Shown: piece by piece, positions 37,999-50,790 of the stretch
Numbering within the stretch: the first letter of the stretch is position 1
How the letters are laid out: each line of letters starts with the position of its first letter
Assembly: GCA_019722365.1 (NCBI GenBank)
Contig: JADFUC010000271.1
Location: 496,001-560,000 of the forward strand
From: Lithospermum erythrorhizon
Taxonomy: Eukaryota; Streptophyta; Magnoliopsida; Boraginales; Boraginaceae
DNA length: 64,000 nt
Direction: 5' to 3'
Notes under the pieces: generated by a model
Told to the model about the DNA's origin: nothing
The model's input: the letters and a program-made list of their open reading frames with translations, nothing else
The model's database searches: none
Translations under genes and position numbers: made by a program

Positions 37999-38457
37999 TT
38001 AAAATATGGTTCCCAAAACGGCCAAAAGGAAGTAGTTTGTACCGAGTAATGAGGGTAACATTTTGAAGATATAATTCGTAAAATTAACCGTTGATTTGCG
38101 CAGCACCAACCAACGGCATTCAAGACATTTATCCTGGCAACTTACAAGTATTATGGAGTCATACTCGTCCCACTTTTGAAAGCGCATCTCGGCGAATGCC
38201 GGATCGTGCTGCGGTGCGTCATAGCAGCGTCGGCGTGGGATTCGGTCTGGCGGCCAGTAATTATTCTTTGAATCTAGAATGCGTCTTTTCGTGTTTAACG
38301 AGGAATTCTGCAAGCTATAGTGGTATTTGTGTATAGAAGGTAGGCTACGGGCTGCTCCCAAGAATGCATCTCGGATAAACGCCGCGTGGTGATGAGCTAT
38401 ACTTAGATGCGAGGCAGCACTCACGTTAATCATTATCCCATGGTGTACTTCTCGCAT
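37999..38457 (-). other. Unrecognised 152-codon ORF in a GC-richer island
   Basis: The longest unexplained ORF of the window (minus strand, ATG at 38457), in sequence visibly richer in GC than its flanks. The translation (starting MREVHHGIMINVSAASH, with several His and Cys residues) matches no family I know. An overlapping 81-codon ORF runs on the other strand. It may be decayed transposon sequence; I would not call it a gene without homologues. Confidence 0.2.
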
Positions 38458-39118
38458 AGATTGATTAACACTATCTTAAAAAAATTATTAATATTCAATT
38501 GATTGTTTAATATAATATCAAAAGGTCAATCTGTTAAAGTCAGGTACGTGAAAACTAGAGAAATTTAATGCCTGGAATGCCAACTTATGTTCACGAAATA
38601 TTAATAAAATGTTTTAAGTGTGGTTCCACACGACCTGTCAAACTTAGTGTGTGCCAACCTGTGCAATTACCACTTAGTTGAAGCAATTAACAACAAATCT
38701 ATAGGGTTTCCCTATGTGGAACCCTGCTTTCTCCACACTCTTGCTCGTGTCTCAATTAATTAATCACTAAAATTATTTGAACTATTAATTACATCTACAG
38801 TACGTAGTTACGACAATGACAACATATGAATGACATTATGGGGTTATTTAACAAAACAAGTGCACACTGTGCACAAAGTATTTTATTTATGGAGATTCTT
38901 CTTGCTACCAAGTATCTTACTATTTAGCTAACATTCATATATATAAAGTTGTCTATATATCGCAATCTGCTGACTATACCCGTCGATGTGGGTGTTGCAC
39001 AAACAAATTTTATAATAAGTTTAAGAGTAAAATAGCGATCTGGTAATAAAAATTAAAGTGATATTAAATTACGATCCGGTTCATGATAGATCGAATATTC
39101 TAAAATAGTCATAATATA

Positions 39119-39295
39119 TATTCCCCCATCCCTAATTTTTATAAACATTTTTTCTTTACAAAAATATTTAAATTAAGTATTATTTATGAGATGTGTTGAA
39201 GGAGCAAAATTTGAATACAATAAGATATATATTGAAATTTCTTAAAGTTTTTGTAAAAGTAAACATCCCTAAGAATTATGATTGGAGGGAGTATT
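39119..39295. mobile_element. Stowaway-like MITE
   Basis: The left end 'ttcccccatccctaatttttataaac' and the right end 'aattatgattggagggagtatta' are rough inverted repeats of the kind shared by plant Stowaway elements (ctccctcc...). The ~175 bp interior is AT-rich and non-coding. Ends approximate. Confidence 0.5.
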
Positions 39296-40542
39296 ATTAC
39301 ATAAGTTAGTGCAAATTGATCACCAAAAATGAGATCACTAATTGCTACTCCGGACTAGAATGAAAATGTAGGAGGGCAAAGTTTCAAAAAGTAAAATATG
39401 AAGGGACAAATTAAAAAGAAAGGAGACTTAAATACATCAAATCATCAAAAAAAATGCTCCTAACATGATTTGATCCTGCACAAATTGTATGGAAACTACA
39501 ATACTTAACCAAATGAGCTACAAATTTACATGTTTTATTCCCAGATATAGACTACATATACTAATATATTTAAAAAATCTGGGGGGTGAAGAAGTTTTGA
39601 CAGAGATGATTAAGTAAATTGAGGCAGAAAGGTAATTCTCTTTGCGGATGGACTTAATTCATTGCCTACAACAACAATTAAACATTATTATATATAAGTA
39701 TTTATTTGGAACTAAAACATCCACTTGTTTGTCTTCAACTAAATGGAACATTTTTCTCTTATTTATCTTTGGGATATGATACAACGACGATATCGTCTGA
39801 GAAAAAATATGATAAATTTGTTTGGCTTGAATCGATGTTAAAATTTGTATGATATATATATATATATATATATACCATCTCCATGTTGTATCTCTATGTC
39901 TAATAATAGTTTATCAAGTAGTCCGTATTAAATAAATTCCTTCGTTTTGAAAGTACAACAAGTAGGAATCTATACATAAGCTAGTACACTTGCTTTAGAG
40001 TAAACGAAAATAATTGATCGATCAATTTATAAGGAGTACACCATAAATAAGTTAACTCTTACTCTCTATTATTTTTGAATTGAAATGTTCGATTATTGTT
40101 CAGAAAACAATATATGTTCATTGATTTTTTATTAATTGGTGTAACAAAAATATATAAATAATATTGATTTTTTTTACAATATTTGTATACTACTATTTTC
40201 TTAGTATACTAATTTTTTATTTTTTCTTAATATACTTAAAATGTTATATATTAAAATAGGAAATAAATTCTTATTAGGCGAAAACTTGAGGGAGTATTTG
40301 CGAATGAACCATTCAATATATCCTCTATTTTAGTAGCACTAGAATCCAATTACAACAAGTACATGTCAAATGACGAATGATTCAATTGGCTGGCTTCTAA
40401 AAACATATACTATTTGTTTGTTTTTCTCTGACTTTAATATTTAATTATAATCAATATTTTACTTAATTATAAAATCAAGTATCTATTTTGAAATTTTATA
40501 TCAATAACCTCCAATAATTGACAAATACATATTTTTACATGG

Positions 40543-40550
40543 TATAAATA
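40543..40550 (+). promoter_or_regulatory. TATA box of the bHLH gene
   Basis: TATAAATA 89 bases before the bHLH ATG, a good match to the plant consensus, leaving a 5' UTR of about 55-60 bases. Confidence 0.55.
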
Positions 40551-40638
40551 TGTGGCCACAAATTAGCCATATTTTTACACATATAGTGGATTGATATATC
40601 GTAGATAGAAGCGATTTCGATTTTTTCAGTATTCAAAA

Positions 40639-43036
40639 ATGCAAACTCATCCCTCCCAAATGTTTTCAGATTTTGGTTGGCCTCTGGATGAGTCAATGAG
40701 CCAACAAAGCTTCGATAATAACAATAATTTCTATAATATTATTGAAGGTGAAACTTCTGGGGGCTCATTTCTTGGATTATCTCCTTCACCACAACCGAAT
40801 AATAATAATGGTTGGAATATTGATGATTCAAATAGTGATGGAAAGGGTGTTATGGTGGACAAGAAACTGAATCATAATGCAAGTGAAAGAGATCGTCGCA
40901 AGAAAATCAATTCTTTGTATGCTTCTCTTCGTTCATTGATTCCAGAATCAGGTCACAAGGTATGCACCATATATATCCATCTATCTACATGTACTTTAAC
41001 TTTAATTTAGTAGTATTATATAAGGGTTATTAGGTGTGTAATGCATTTGTTAGAAATTGTGACAGAAAGGGTAGATTAAATTGGGTACTGAAATAATTTA
41101 TTAATATTGTAAACAAATTTTTATAACTACAAGTTACTCAAAGTTCTCATAGTGAACTAAAATATATCCCATCCCTTACTAATTTAATTGAGAGGTTTTT
41201 TCAATAAATAGTCAATCCACTTTTTAAATCAAAAATTCAATCAATTAATTTAGAGTTCACATAAAAAGATGTGTTCAATTAGATCCTACATACTAAATAC
41301 TTGTATGTCATAGTTTTATATTGAATTTTTTTTATCTAAAAAGATTAATTTATAGTCAAAGTTGAGTCATTTTAATTGGTAAGTCTAATCTCCAAATTAG
41401 ATTGAAGCAGAAGTAGTATTACTATGTGTATATATTCAAAGAGGACAATTTATGTGAGTTCGATATATAGTACAGTATTTCGATATGAATTTAATAGCTT
41501 CAAAGGTCAAAACTAATCTTGAGTATATATAATCATAAGCTATTCATTTTTTATTCAATTGAAACATTGTATGTATGTAAGAATTGAGTTTTAAGCGAGA
41601 AGTTCAAAGAGAAATGAATGACAGTTTAAACTCCTATATATATATAAGGGATGATGATGAATTTTGTAATGCATTTCTATGTTTCATAACTTGGTATGGA
41701 TTTTCTTTTTTCTGTAGTATATGTGACTACAACTATCTTTAGAAAATTTGGTGACATAATATATAATAACTTTATCGCAAAAATACCTCTAATAAAGTTT
41801 CAGTTATATATTTTGAAGAACATATTTTTTGGCAACATCAATCTTGCCTTCTTTATTTCTTTGTCAATTATATATGTAAGGTGTGATGAAAATAAAAAGA
41901 TTATCTGTGTGTTTATTACTCGAATTAGAATCGAGGAAAACCCAATACAAATTTTGAGTTTTCCTTCAGCAATTCTATGGGTGAAACAAACACACCACTA
42001 GTATTTAAGTTCATGATTTTATGCCGTAGAGTTAACTCGTCCTACATTGATAAATTAGAACTTCTCCGTGGCTATATTATGTTCAGGGTTTATATATCCC
42101 ACATTACATTGTCAATTAATTCTAGAACTCATGAGTTCATTCATCATAACATATAGTGCGAATTATTTCCTTATTATTAATTCTTTTTTATCTTGATACA
42201 GAAAAAATTGAGCATTCCAGCAACAGTTTCACAAGTACTGAAATACATCCCTGAGATACAAAACGAGGTAGAAAGATTGATTGAAAAGAAAGAGGCCCTT
42301 TCAAGAAAAATGTGCAGAAGACTTGAAAACAATACCATTATTGAAGCAAAAAATAAACAGAAATCAGAGATTCATAAATCTTTCTTCATTGGAACTGCAA
42401 ATCAATTGGGTGATAGAGAAATATTAATTCAGATATCTTTATTGAAGTCCATCAAGGGTTTTTTTTCTGAAGTCCTCCTACATTTGGAGCAAGAACAAGG
42501 GCTTAAGTTACTGAATTTGTCCACTTTTGAATCTTCTGAGGGCCGGATTTTCCATAATCTCCATCTCCAGGTATAAATCAAATTATAAATTAATGTATAT
42601 AAATGAAATTAGCACATGGAATATAAATGAAATTAACACATGGAACAGTAAGAAGAATAATAAAATTAGACCAACAAGAACTAATAAAACATAGGGGGGC
42701 AAAATTTAAAAGATTGATTAAGGAGGGGGATTGTGAAAAATGAAATAAAAATTTGTTGTGATATTATTGTTTTTTCTAAATTATCTAGTCAATTTATTAA
42801 AAAAAATTATAATCTAGGTAGGCAGGTGCCCCTTGCCCACGGACCAATTAGTTCCATATGCAGAAATTTTTTAAAGCATGCAACAAATTTTTTTCATGCT
42901 TATAATTTTTTTGTTCTTGAAACTAATAAACTTTTCTTTCATATATTCGATTCAGCTGGAGAAGGGAGCTCAAGTTGTGGACCTTCAAAGTTTAAGAGAG
43001 AAGCTCTCATCATTTTATGAAAACAGATTATTTTGA
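40639..43036 (+). CDS. Group Ib bHLH transcription factor (bHLH38/39/100/101, ORG2/3-like)
   Basis: In Arabidopsis, group Ib bHLHs are induced by iron shortage and pair with FIT to switch on iron uptake genes (family knowledge). Exons 40639-40959, 42202-42570 and 42956-43036 join in frame with GT-AG introns, giving 256 residues. The basic region KLNHNASERDRRKKINSLY (from residue 76) has H79, E83 and R87, the E-box/G-box-reading residues. The helix-loop-helix continues across the first junction (SLIPESGHK | KKLSIPATVSQVLKYIPE), a split position shared by this group. The N-terminus carries MFSDFGWPLDE, typical of group Ib. The C-terminal part (ISLLKSIKGFFSEVLLHLEQEQGLKLLNLSTFES) matches the group's ACT-like tail; exon 3 supplies a short Leu-rich end. 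Intron 1 is long (1.2 kb). The paralogue cannot be named from sequence alone. Confidence 0.92.
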
Positions 43037-45585
43037 TGTTACAATTTAGTTAATTTGTATTAGCGTTATGATTAAATTCAAATGTATGTGAATATTGTAT
43101 AGCTTGAAGTGAGAAATATGATTATTGCAGTAAATGGTGGTACGTAGTTATGTTCAAAATGATTTTGAATTAGATTTTTAATTAAGCCTAAAACTCTGTA
43201 GCACTATATCAATTTTTAATAAATCCCTAATACAATAAGTACAATAGCTAATTTGTTTGTATTAGTAGTACAATTCCCATTGATGGATAATACAAACATA
43301 CTGATAGTGAAGGCAATAATAACAACATGTAATGATTTAGATAGTCTAAATATTAAAGCCTAAAACGAGCATATTAAAGTTGTAACTCGTTATAAGTACT
43401 TCATAAAAATTAAAACGACTTCAAATTATGTAATGATACTGAACTAGTCATAGTCGTGACTCTTTAGCATCTAATCCATTCTAACAACATATAAATAGTA
43501 CTCACTACATCCCTCTCTAAGAATATTGAAGGGACTAAGGAATGTCTACATACATCTAATTCGTTTCAAATATTATTTTTTCAAGGAGAATTTTTTACCA
43601 ATTTTTTTCTAATTCTATTAAGAAAATTACAAGAAAGTGGGATTTTGTAAACAAAAACAAGAATCAAATTGGATACTCGTTAGAATGAAGAATCAATAAT
43701 CATTATTGGTCAAAAAACTATTTTGAAAATTAAAACGTTAATTACATTAAATTAAATTGGATTAAAAGGAATACTATTTAACCCTTTAATTTGCCGGGTC
43801 CGGTACGTGCGTGTACTGTTGTACTACACGTCCACACTCTTCAAAGGAAAGTACTACATACAACTTCAAGGGGACCATATATAATAAAATAAATAAATGG
43901 CCAAACTAATAAAACTGCACCACGCACGTTAGTGCTCATCTTGTACTGACTACTCAATACTTTACAAATTAATTGAAATTAGAACTCCAATGATGCTAAC
44001 TAAACTTGATTCAACCTTTTTTAATTGAACATTAATGGACTAATCTAGCAGACATAGTTCATTAGAAACGAGAATGATTCGAGGTTTGAAATCTTATTCG
44101 AGCAGATATATAAAATTTGAAGGTTAAATGACGATTCGAAGGGAATTAAATTCAATGATAAAATGTATGAAAAAATTTAAAAAAATAAATAAATTCCTAC
44201 GTAGTTCGAGCCAAACACGAAAATGAGGTTCGAGTTCGTACCGAACTTCACATCAGCCTCGAATCAAAATTTTCAAAACTACCGAGTTACGTCGAGCTTT
44301 CATGTTCTTTCACATGCTTGATTGGAATGTTATCGCTTCGATTAAAACTTTTAGGTTTCATGTTCGATTAAAACCATGGTCATTTCAATATGGGTGATTT
44401 TCTTCTTAAGATAAACCAAAAATCGACTTGTTATAGAACAAAATTGTAAGTGCAATTAAGTCTGATATACTGTATTAGACTTTTGCTTTCTATATTTATT
44501 CAAATGATTTTATTTGAAAATAACCTACTCCTAACTAATTTTATTCTAATTAAGGTTTTGCCTCCGATCACAGGAAAAAGAGTAGAAAAATCAAAATCTC
44601 TTTTAGTTGGGCCCACATAGAGAGTGCAACTGGACAAACAAGTTACAAAATAAATGCGGAGTAATTTTTTAGTTCTTGAAGCAACCCACAATGTAAGAGC
44701 ATATGAACTTATGAAGGACTAAAAGAGTAGCTAGATAATTAATGAGCCAAACCATTTTCAAGTTTTAGTTATAAGCAATGTAGGTTAGATGGCAATGCTT
44801 AGGCGATGCATCATGCTGTGATAATTTGGAATCCCCAGCTGAAAGGTCACATACTGTAGAGGAACAAAATGGATAAATAATGTAGATTTCATACCCAAGC
44901 CCTGGCCCGCTATTAAACTTGAAGAAAAATGGATACAACAAGCATATAGACATAAAAAGAAAAATCATCCTTAACTAAGCATATGTCCATAGAGGAACAA
45001 AACAAACATTAAAGCCTATCCGAGCTAAATCTAACGTCCGTTGGGCTTGAAAGCGATTTTTAGGATCTACCTACATCGTAATCATTAAATGTTGATGCTC
45101 TGGTTTGAAATTAGCTTGTAGAAATATCAAATGTAGTGTTGGGGACCTTAAATCGAAATTGAGAGGATTAAAAGCATCTATTTGAATTAATTTTTTTATT
45201 ATTGAAAGTTGATCAATTACTAAATTTTGTGTAAAATAACTAATAACATGTAAGTATTTTATTGAATTGAATTGCTTGAATATATATTGCAATTTATACC
45301 AAAAAAAAAAAAATTATACAATATTATTGAGGGGCTAATGTGTCTACCACAGAATCTATACAATACTTACAATATTGTGTCACTATTCAAGCAATTCAAT
45401 CAATTACTAGCTAGGTTTAATGTGTCTACCACAGAATCTAATGCACACCACATCTATATCTAGCAAGCAACGTTCTTATTTCACGTACAATTATTAAGGT
45501 TGCCATCTTTTTATAAGTTATTACTACTAGATGTATGTATAGATGCATGCATATGTACTAAAGAACAATTAATTTGTTAACAAGT

Positions 45586-45837
45586 TTACCACTCTTAGCT
45601 TGCAACGATCCACGATCGGCCTCTGATACCATCAACTACATACTTGAAGGAGGTGATAGGGATATGTGCCGATTAGTGAGTGCGTTGAAGCACTCCTCGT
45701 TTTGCGAGGCTGCGAGCGATTGTCGAGCACGTTCTTTGCGGGAATTGACGCCGTCGGTGCGGGGAGGTTGAGGTGATACGACATCGATCCAGCTACCAAA
45801 TTCTTAAGTTATGTCCAGAGCTTACCACTCTTAGCTT
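45586..45837. mobile_element. 220-bp insertion bounded by 16-bp direct repeats
   Basis: ttaccactcttagctt occurs at 45586-45601 and again at 45822-45837, with 220 bp of GC-richer sequence between. A perfect 16-base flanking repeat looks like a target-site duplication of the length made by LINE/SINE insertion, but no poly(A) tail is seen. The insert holds 'ggcctctgatacca', close to a reverse-complement Met-tRNA primer site, so an LTR-element fragment is an alternative. Confidence 0.5.
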
Positions 45838-46275
45838 CTCAATTATTAAGGTGATGGTCGGTTGGTATTTGAAACTAATCATGTGAAAATGGCATATTTC
45901 TTGAGGCGGTGCATGCTAATATAAAGCCTGAAGTAAAAGCATAATAGTCTAATAAGTAAAAAATAGTCTACATACATACATACAATGTGTATGTTCAACT
46001 TAATTACAGAATTAGTGCACACCATAATAAAGTGTCAAGATTTCATTATTGACTAGTGCGTGAAAAGGGACTATGGCCGGACATGTCCCGAATAGCTCGA
46101 TCGATGGTAATATTTTATAAAAATAGATAGTTTTTTTTTTTTTTTTTGGTTGTGTTTATTACTTATTAGTTACAGACTTACAGGTATAATAAACTCTCTG
46201 ATGGCGCAAAAGGTTGTTCTGGTGCTACAAGAAGCCAACAACTGAGTGTGTCTCCAGACTCCAATTACCTTCAAA

Positions 46276-46277
<2 letters not shown>

Positions 46278-46309
<32 letters not shown>
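46278..46309. repeat. (TA)n microsatellite
   Basis: Uninterrupted TA dinucleotides. Confidence 0.95.
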
Positions 46310-46311
<2 letters not shown>

Positions 46312-47409
46312 GATGTAACATCACTTGATAAAATTATCAAAAAGGTAACAATTTATATTTTCTATATTCATGATTTGTTACCATATATATGAGATTTCAT
46401 TCATTAAGGAGATCATATCATTAAGGTTATATTGGTATTACTAAGATATCCTTAATGAATGAAATTTCAACAATAGTAACAAATCCTTGAATATAAAGCC
46501 TCTCAAATTATTATGACCCACAATAATTTTATTATAGTATTACATCAAATTACAACTATGTGTTGGCATGCATGCATTGATCTGGCAGAGCAAATCCTTT
46601 GTCTTTAGTCCACAATAGCGACTTGCTTGTACTGTGTACTAATAAGTATAGTTGTTGCCTCTTGGTTACGTTATAAGAACGCAGACAAAATCTAAATGCT
46701 TCAGTGCATGCATGAAAAATCATCAATCATATATATTTCACATGTCATAGTACTCATTTTCATTATATTTATTATTTCTTGTTATTGCATGCCCCGGTTA
46801 GCTAGTTCACTATTTATATATATATAAATATATTTATTTATTTTAAAATTCACAGTTCTCTGGTTGTCTCTTAGTGGATGGATCAAGTTTTGAATTGGCT
46901 TTTACATTTTCAGTGACATTCATTATTAATGTGAACTGTTTTCTTTTTAAAAAAAATTGATCATCATGGATTTTTATGATGCGGATGGAAATAAAAGTCA
47001 ACTTGGTTAACCGAGTAAATAAAACGACCGCATATGGTTCTTGATGGTGTGCCCAAACGGGAATGAAAGAGCGAAAAAGAACTTAAACGATATTCTCCAT
47101 GCCTCCGGCGCCCACAAAGTTATGGTTTACTGTTTTGTTTGTTGGTGGGCAATAGTCTAATGATATCTGAGTTTTTCTGAGGAGTGTTGAGTTGACTCTT
47201 GCATTGTAGGAGTATATATAGATTCTAACTGCTGTCTTGAAACATTAAATAAATAGTTAAAAATTCTAGCTAAATTATTTGTAATACTCGATATATGTAT
47301 TAAGTAATTTGTAATTATATATGTATTAACCCCGTATTAATTCTGATTCTTATAAGATTGAAAACTCAATCCGCAATCATAAAATCTCAAAGTATTTTTA
47401 ACTATGATT

Positions 47410-48440
47410 CCTAATATTTGAGTCTGTCGATAATCGGCCAAGAGATCACTGTTGTAGAATTTCTGAGGGAATCTTGAGTGCAAGCACACCATCGAATGGG
47501 AAAGCAATTAAAAGGCCGCCGAGGCAGCGCCGAGCTGGGTGCTTGGTAATCCGGCGTCGGGACGAAAGTCGGACTTCTGAGGTCCCAGGCCTCCCGAACT
47601 CCAGCAGCCGATCTTTGCACCGGGATCGGACTTGGGTCGAGGACACTGATCCCGAACCCCAGAGCCTCGCTGTTATTACGGCTAATTTTTTTTTCGATTC
47701 CAGCATCGTCACTGCTTGACCTCGGTTTCTCAATGTTGAATATATGCCATAGAATCCATTTTGGCGGAAATCTGATTGAAGTTTGGGACCGAATTCGTGA
47801 CTTGCCTAAGTCCCGACGTCGGCCAATTTTGGAGTTAGAGAAGTTAGGACATTCGGTGATGTGAGTCCGGCAAGGCTTAAAAAGCAGTTCTTACTTAAGT
47901 GTTTTAGGCGGTTTGGGCACATAAATACCCTCCCCATTTGGTTTTGAGTCATGACCCTAAATCACGATTGTGTAGACTATTGAATAGAGAGGGGTTAAGA
48001 TTAAGCTGAATAGCTTAGGTCCTTGTTATTATATTCTTGGGGGATAGTGTAGAGTGATTGTATTAATGCAATTTGTTTCATTAGCTACAAGTTAAGGCGG
48101 ATTGGCTGCAGCGTATGCGTTGGTATAGTTTAGGCTACTTGAGGCCATGATTTTCATTAAAGAATAATGTAATGCATGGCGATAATTACGTCGTCACAGG
48201 TATAGTGATCTACCCAGCGTATGAGGCTAAGTTAGCTCGAGTGTGTAATTTGTTCATACATTATAGTGAAATTTGTTATGTGTGGCTCAGCGAGTGGATT
48301 GAATCCTAACCACGCATTGTTAGGATCTGGCGTTAAAATATATGTGTCTTTATTTTTCGGTCTTTTTTACATAATTCATTATCTTAAATTACTTAAGCAT
48401 TTGTTATAGTAAATTCGCTTCCACCGTTCTGACGCTCGGT
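47410..48440. mobile_element. Decayed retrotransposon-like block
   Basis: Abruptly GC-richer than the flanks, particularly 47450-47730, with overlapping ORFs on both strands that match no family. The following part has LTR-like features such as 'cacataaataccctcccca' (TATA-like, about 47920). Its style resembles the block at 52.6-55.0 kb. Assignment is by composition only. Confidence 0.35.
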
Positions 48441-49234
48441 CATAATCCCTAACGGCAAATTCTCATGTATTCATCAACAATTAATTCGAATAAATCGTTT
48501 GTTAAATTTTATGCGACATTTTTTGAAACACATGATTCCAAATGTTATATTTTATTTAGTCTTCTAAAATTAAGTTACAAAGAAAATTTATACATGTGTC
48601 ATGATCTTAAATATATGTATAATAACAAGTATCACATAAAATATTACATACGATGAAAAATCATTTAATTTCACCAGTATTTATACTATCTCTATTTTTT
48701 TTTTCTTTTACCTAGATTAACCGTATCTGACGCCCTGCAAACAACAAACCCCCCTCATTTTGTTCTCTATTTTCTTGTCTTATTGGCCATTTTCTTTCTA
48801 TCTCGAGGGTGTTTGACTAAGCTTATTTTTGGTCAAAATCAACTTATAAGTTGATTTGGACAAAAAGAAGTGTTTGAGTAATAATTCCAACCCACAATTT
48901 ATAAGTTGAAAAAAAAATAGCAATTCTCAACTTTGTTTTCCTAATTTTTCTTGTTTTATAAGTAGAGTTTTGACCAAGTAATTCTTCGTTATGCAAATAT
49001 TTTTAAAATGTAGAAAAGTTATATAAATGAACATGTCCTTATAAGTCATTTTACACTTCATACAACTTATAAGCGACATTAGCTAAACGTAATGGAGCAT
49101 TTTCTTATCGAGCTTTTTAAGTTGTTCGGCCTCATGACCCACTTGGTGCGTTGTCGCGTATAAGAAGTTAGTCATATAAGTTGAAAAAATAAAAGCTTAA
49201 TAAGCGACCTCGATCATCTTCTTAAAATTATTTT

Positions 49235-49510
49235 GTGGTATATGGGTATGCAGATACCCAAACAAGAATTGGTGTTGAGTCGGGTTTGGGCTCTCAGGAA
49301 TGTTATGATGAGCAAGTGTTACGGTTCGCGGGCATTCGATTATGTAGTAAGGCGGCGATTCTGTTGGTGGCCGCCGCTAGCATTTTACCACCACTTCCGC
49401 CGCCTCCGGCAATGTTCCTTTTTCTTCCTATAGGAATAATGGGGATCTTACTAATACTTGCATTATCCCCTGCTTATTCACCTGATGTTCTCTGTAATAA
49501 TGTTGTTTAG
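49235..49510 (+). pseudogene. ORGAN-SIZE-RELATED (ARGOS/ARL/OSR)-like copy without ATG
   Basis: The open frame ends with the OSR module ILLVAAASILPPLPPPPAMF...LPIGIMGILLILALSPAYSPD, a hydrophobic stretch, the invariant LPPLPPPP and a second hydrophobic stretch, then CNNVV and a stop. Over its last ~50 residues it closely parallels the gene at 51830. In this frame no ATG exists between the upstream TAA (49223) and the module; the frame opens only with GTG at 49235. A possible acceptor (tatgcag at 49246-49252) could mean an upstream exon, but family genes are normally single-exon and I see no such exon. Likely a decayed tandem paralogue, otherwise a gene with an unusual start. Confidence 0.65.
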
Positions 49511-49515
49511 AGTTA

Positions 49516-49769
49516 TATTCCTTCCGTTCCTATTTAGTTGATCATATAGAAGAAAAAAAATTGTTATTTTTTATTTGATCATTTATTTTTTCAATGTAAT
49601 ATTTTACATTAAACTTGTAAAATTCTTTAATATCATTGGTTTGTCTCTGTATTACTAACATCATTGATTTATAATTTTTCCCTCTTCTTGAAAATAGTAA
49701 AATTAATTATAATCTTAATAAAATACTTTTAAACTATATAATCAAGTAAATAGGATCAGAGGGGAGTAT
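49516..49769. mobile_element. Stowaway-like MITE
   Basis: The left end 'tattccttccgttcctatttagttgatcatata' and the reverse complement of the right end 'tatataatcaagtaaataggatcagaggggagtatta' pair as terminal inverted repeats flanked by TA. It lies only six bases past the stop of the OSR-like copy, so it may have altered its 3' end. Confidence 0.65.
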
Positions 49770-50572
49770 TAATTATTCATCTTTCTTTTACTAATAATTT
49801 CTTTAGACACTATATTGTTTGAATTCGATAGATGTATAGCTAATGGGCCGATTGAGATTACATGCATCTTTTTTTACCAATTTCTTGAGGTTGGTTTCGG
49901 AGTTTAAAACATTTCATTGGATGTTTTTAATGACCACCTGACGTCCTGACCTATCTATTACTTGCTAAATTTTAGCTCGGCTTGAAAAATCCAAATCTTT
50001 ATTTCTGAGAATTACTAGTTAGATGTTAGTTTCACCTTCTTTTTAATAGACGTTTCACATTTTTTTAATAGATGTTTCACACTTTTCTTAGATAATTTTT
50101 TTTTGCTTTTTATATGATGGGAATCGAATCCATATATACCTCAACGTTAATGAAAGCCTCCTAACCACTAAATCAATTCTATGTTTCACATTTAATCAAA
50201 GTTAAGTGTGAATCAACCACGTCATGACTCATGAGTAAGGAATTGGAATTGATTAGATTAAAAGGCTAATATATATTTGATCATCTTCTATGTGAATCAA
50301 ACCGTAATAATAACGTGAGGAATGAGAAGTATAGTGAAAATTATTGCACTCAATTTCTCCATGGGAGATTTATTCCCAATTTCCCCCTCCATTGAACGGT
50401 ATTTATCATACATTTATTTGATGCATGAAACTGATAGGTTGTACGTAAATCCATCTAAGTTCATTGTTACATAACGTCAAACAAAAAAGAGGAAAACGGA
50501 AAGGAAAACGAGAAGATTTAGAGAGTGAATTTATACACCTACCAGAATAATGAAGGATCAATGAATGTAGAT

Positions 50573-50790
50573 ACTATTCCCTTCGATCCAAAATGACGTT
50601 CGTTTAATGGGAATGTAATTTTGTGTGATGCTACATAAAATATGATTTAGATATTATAAAAAATAATATTATGAAGCTATTTTAAAAACAAATATAACTA
50701 TACTAATTTTATATTTATTAAAATATACGTTAAACCTGACCTCTACCTCGATTTTTAAAAATGACAATCTTTTTGAATTGGAAGAATAAC
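50573..50790. mobile_element. Stowaway-like MITE
   Basis: 'tattcccttcgatccaaaatgacgttcgt' at the left and 'gacaatctttttgaattggaagaataact' at the right are inverted repeats; AT-rich interior, no coding. Ends approximate. Confidence 0.55.

Larger units (their letters stand above)
37331..40638. other. Intergenic region with a GC-richer island and MITE
   Basis: Gene-poor. It holds the island described at 37999-38460, a Stowaway-like MITE (39119-39295) and an AT microsatellite (about 39852-39874). The last ~100 bases form the bHLH promoter. Confidence 0.45.
43037..49234. other. Gene-poor region with repeats
   Basis: About 6 kb without a recognisable gene. It includes short direct repeats at 45336/45418, a 220-bp insertion flanked by 16-bp repeats (45586-45837), an AT microsatellite (46278-46309) and a GC-richer, probably retrotransposon-derived block (47410-48440). 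The remaining ORFs are short and show no family motif. Confidence 0.5.

Noticed and set aside
45619..45632. Possible primer-binding site of an LTR element
   Set aside because: No TG-starting LTR follows and no second LTR is visible; noted only within the 220-bp insertion.
47446..47733. 95- and 81-codon ORFs on opposite strands
   Set aside because: Mirror ORFs produced by GC-rich sequence; no recognisable domain on either strand.
50118..50180. tRNA-like phrase (gggaatcgaatcc ... cctcctaaccactaaatca)
   Set aside because: Resembles a reversed TPsiC arm and anticodon region, but no acceptor stem or full cloverleaf can be drawn.
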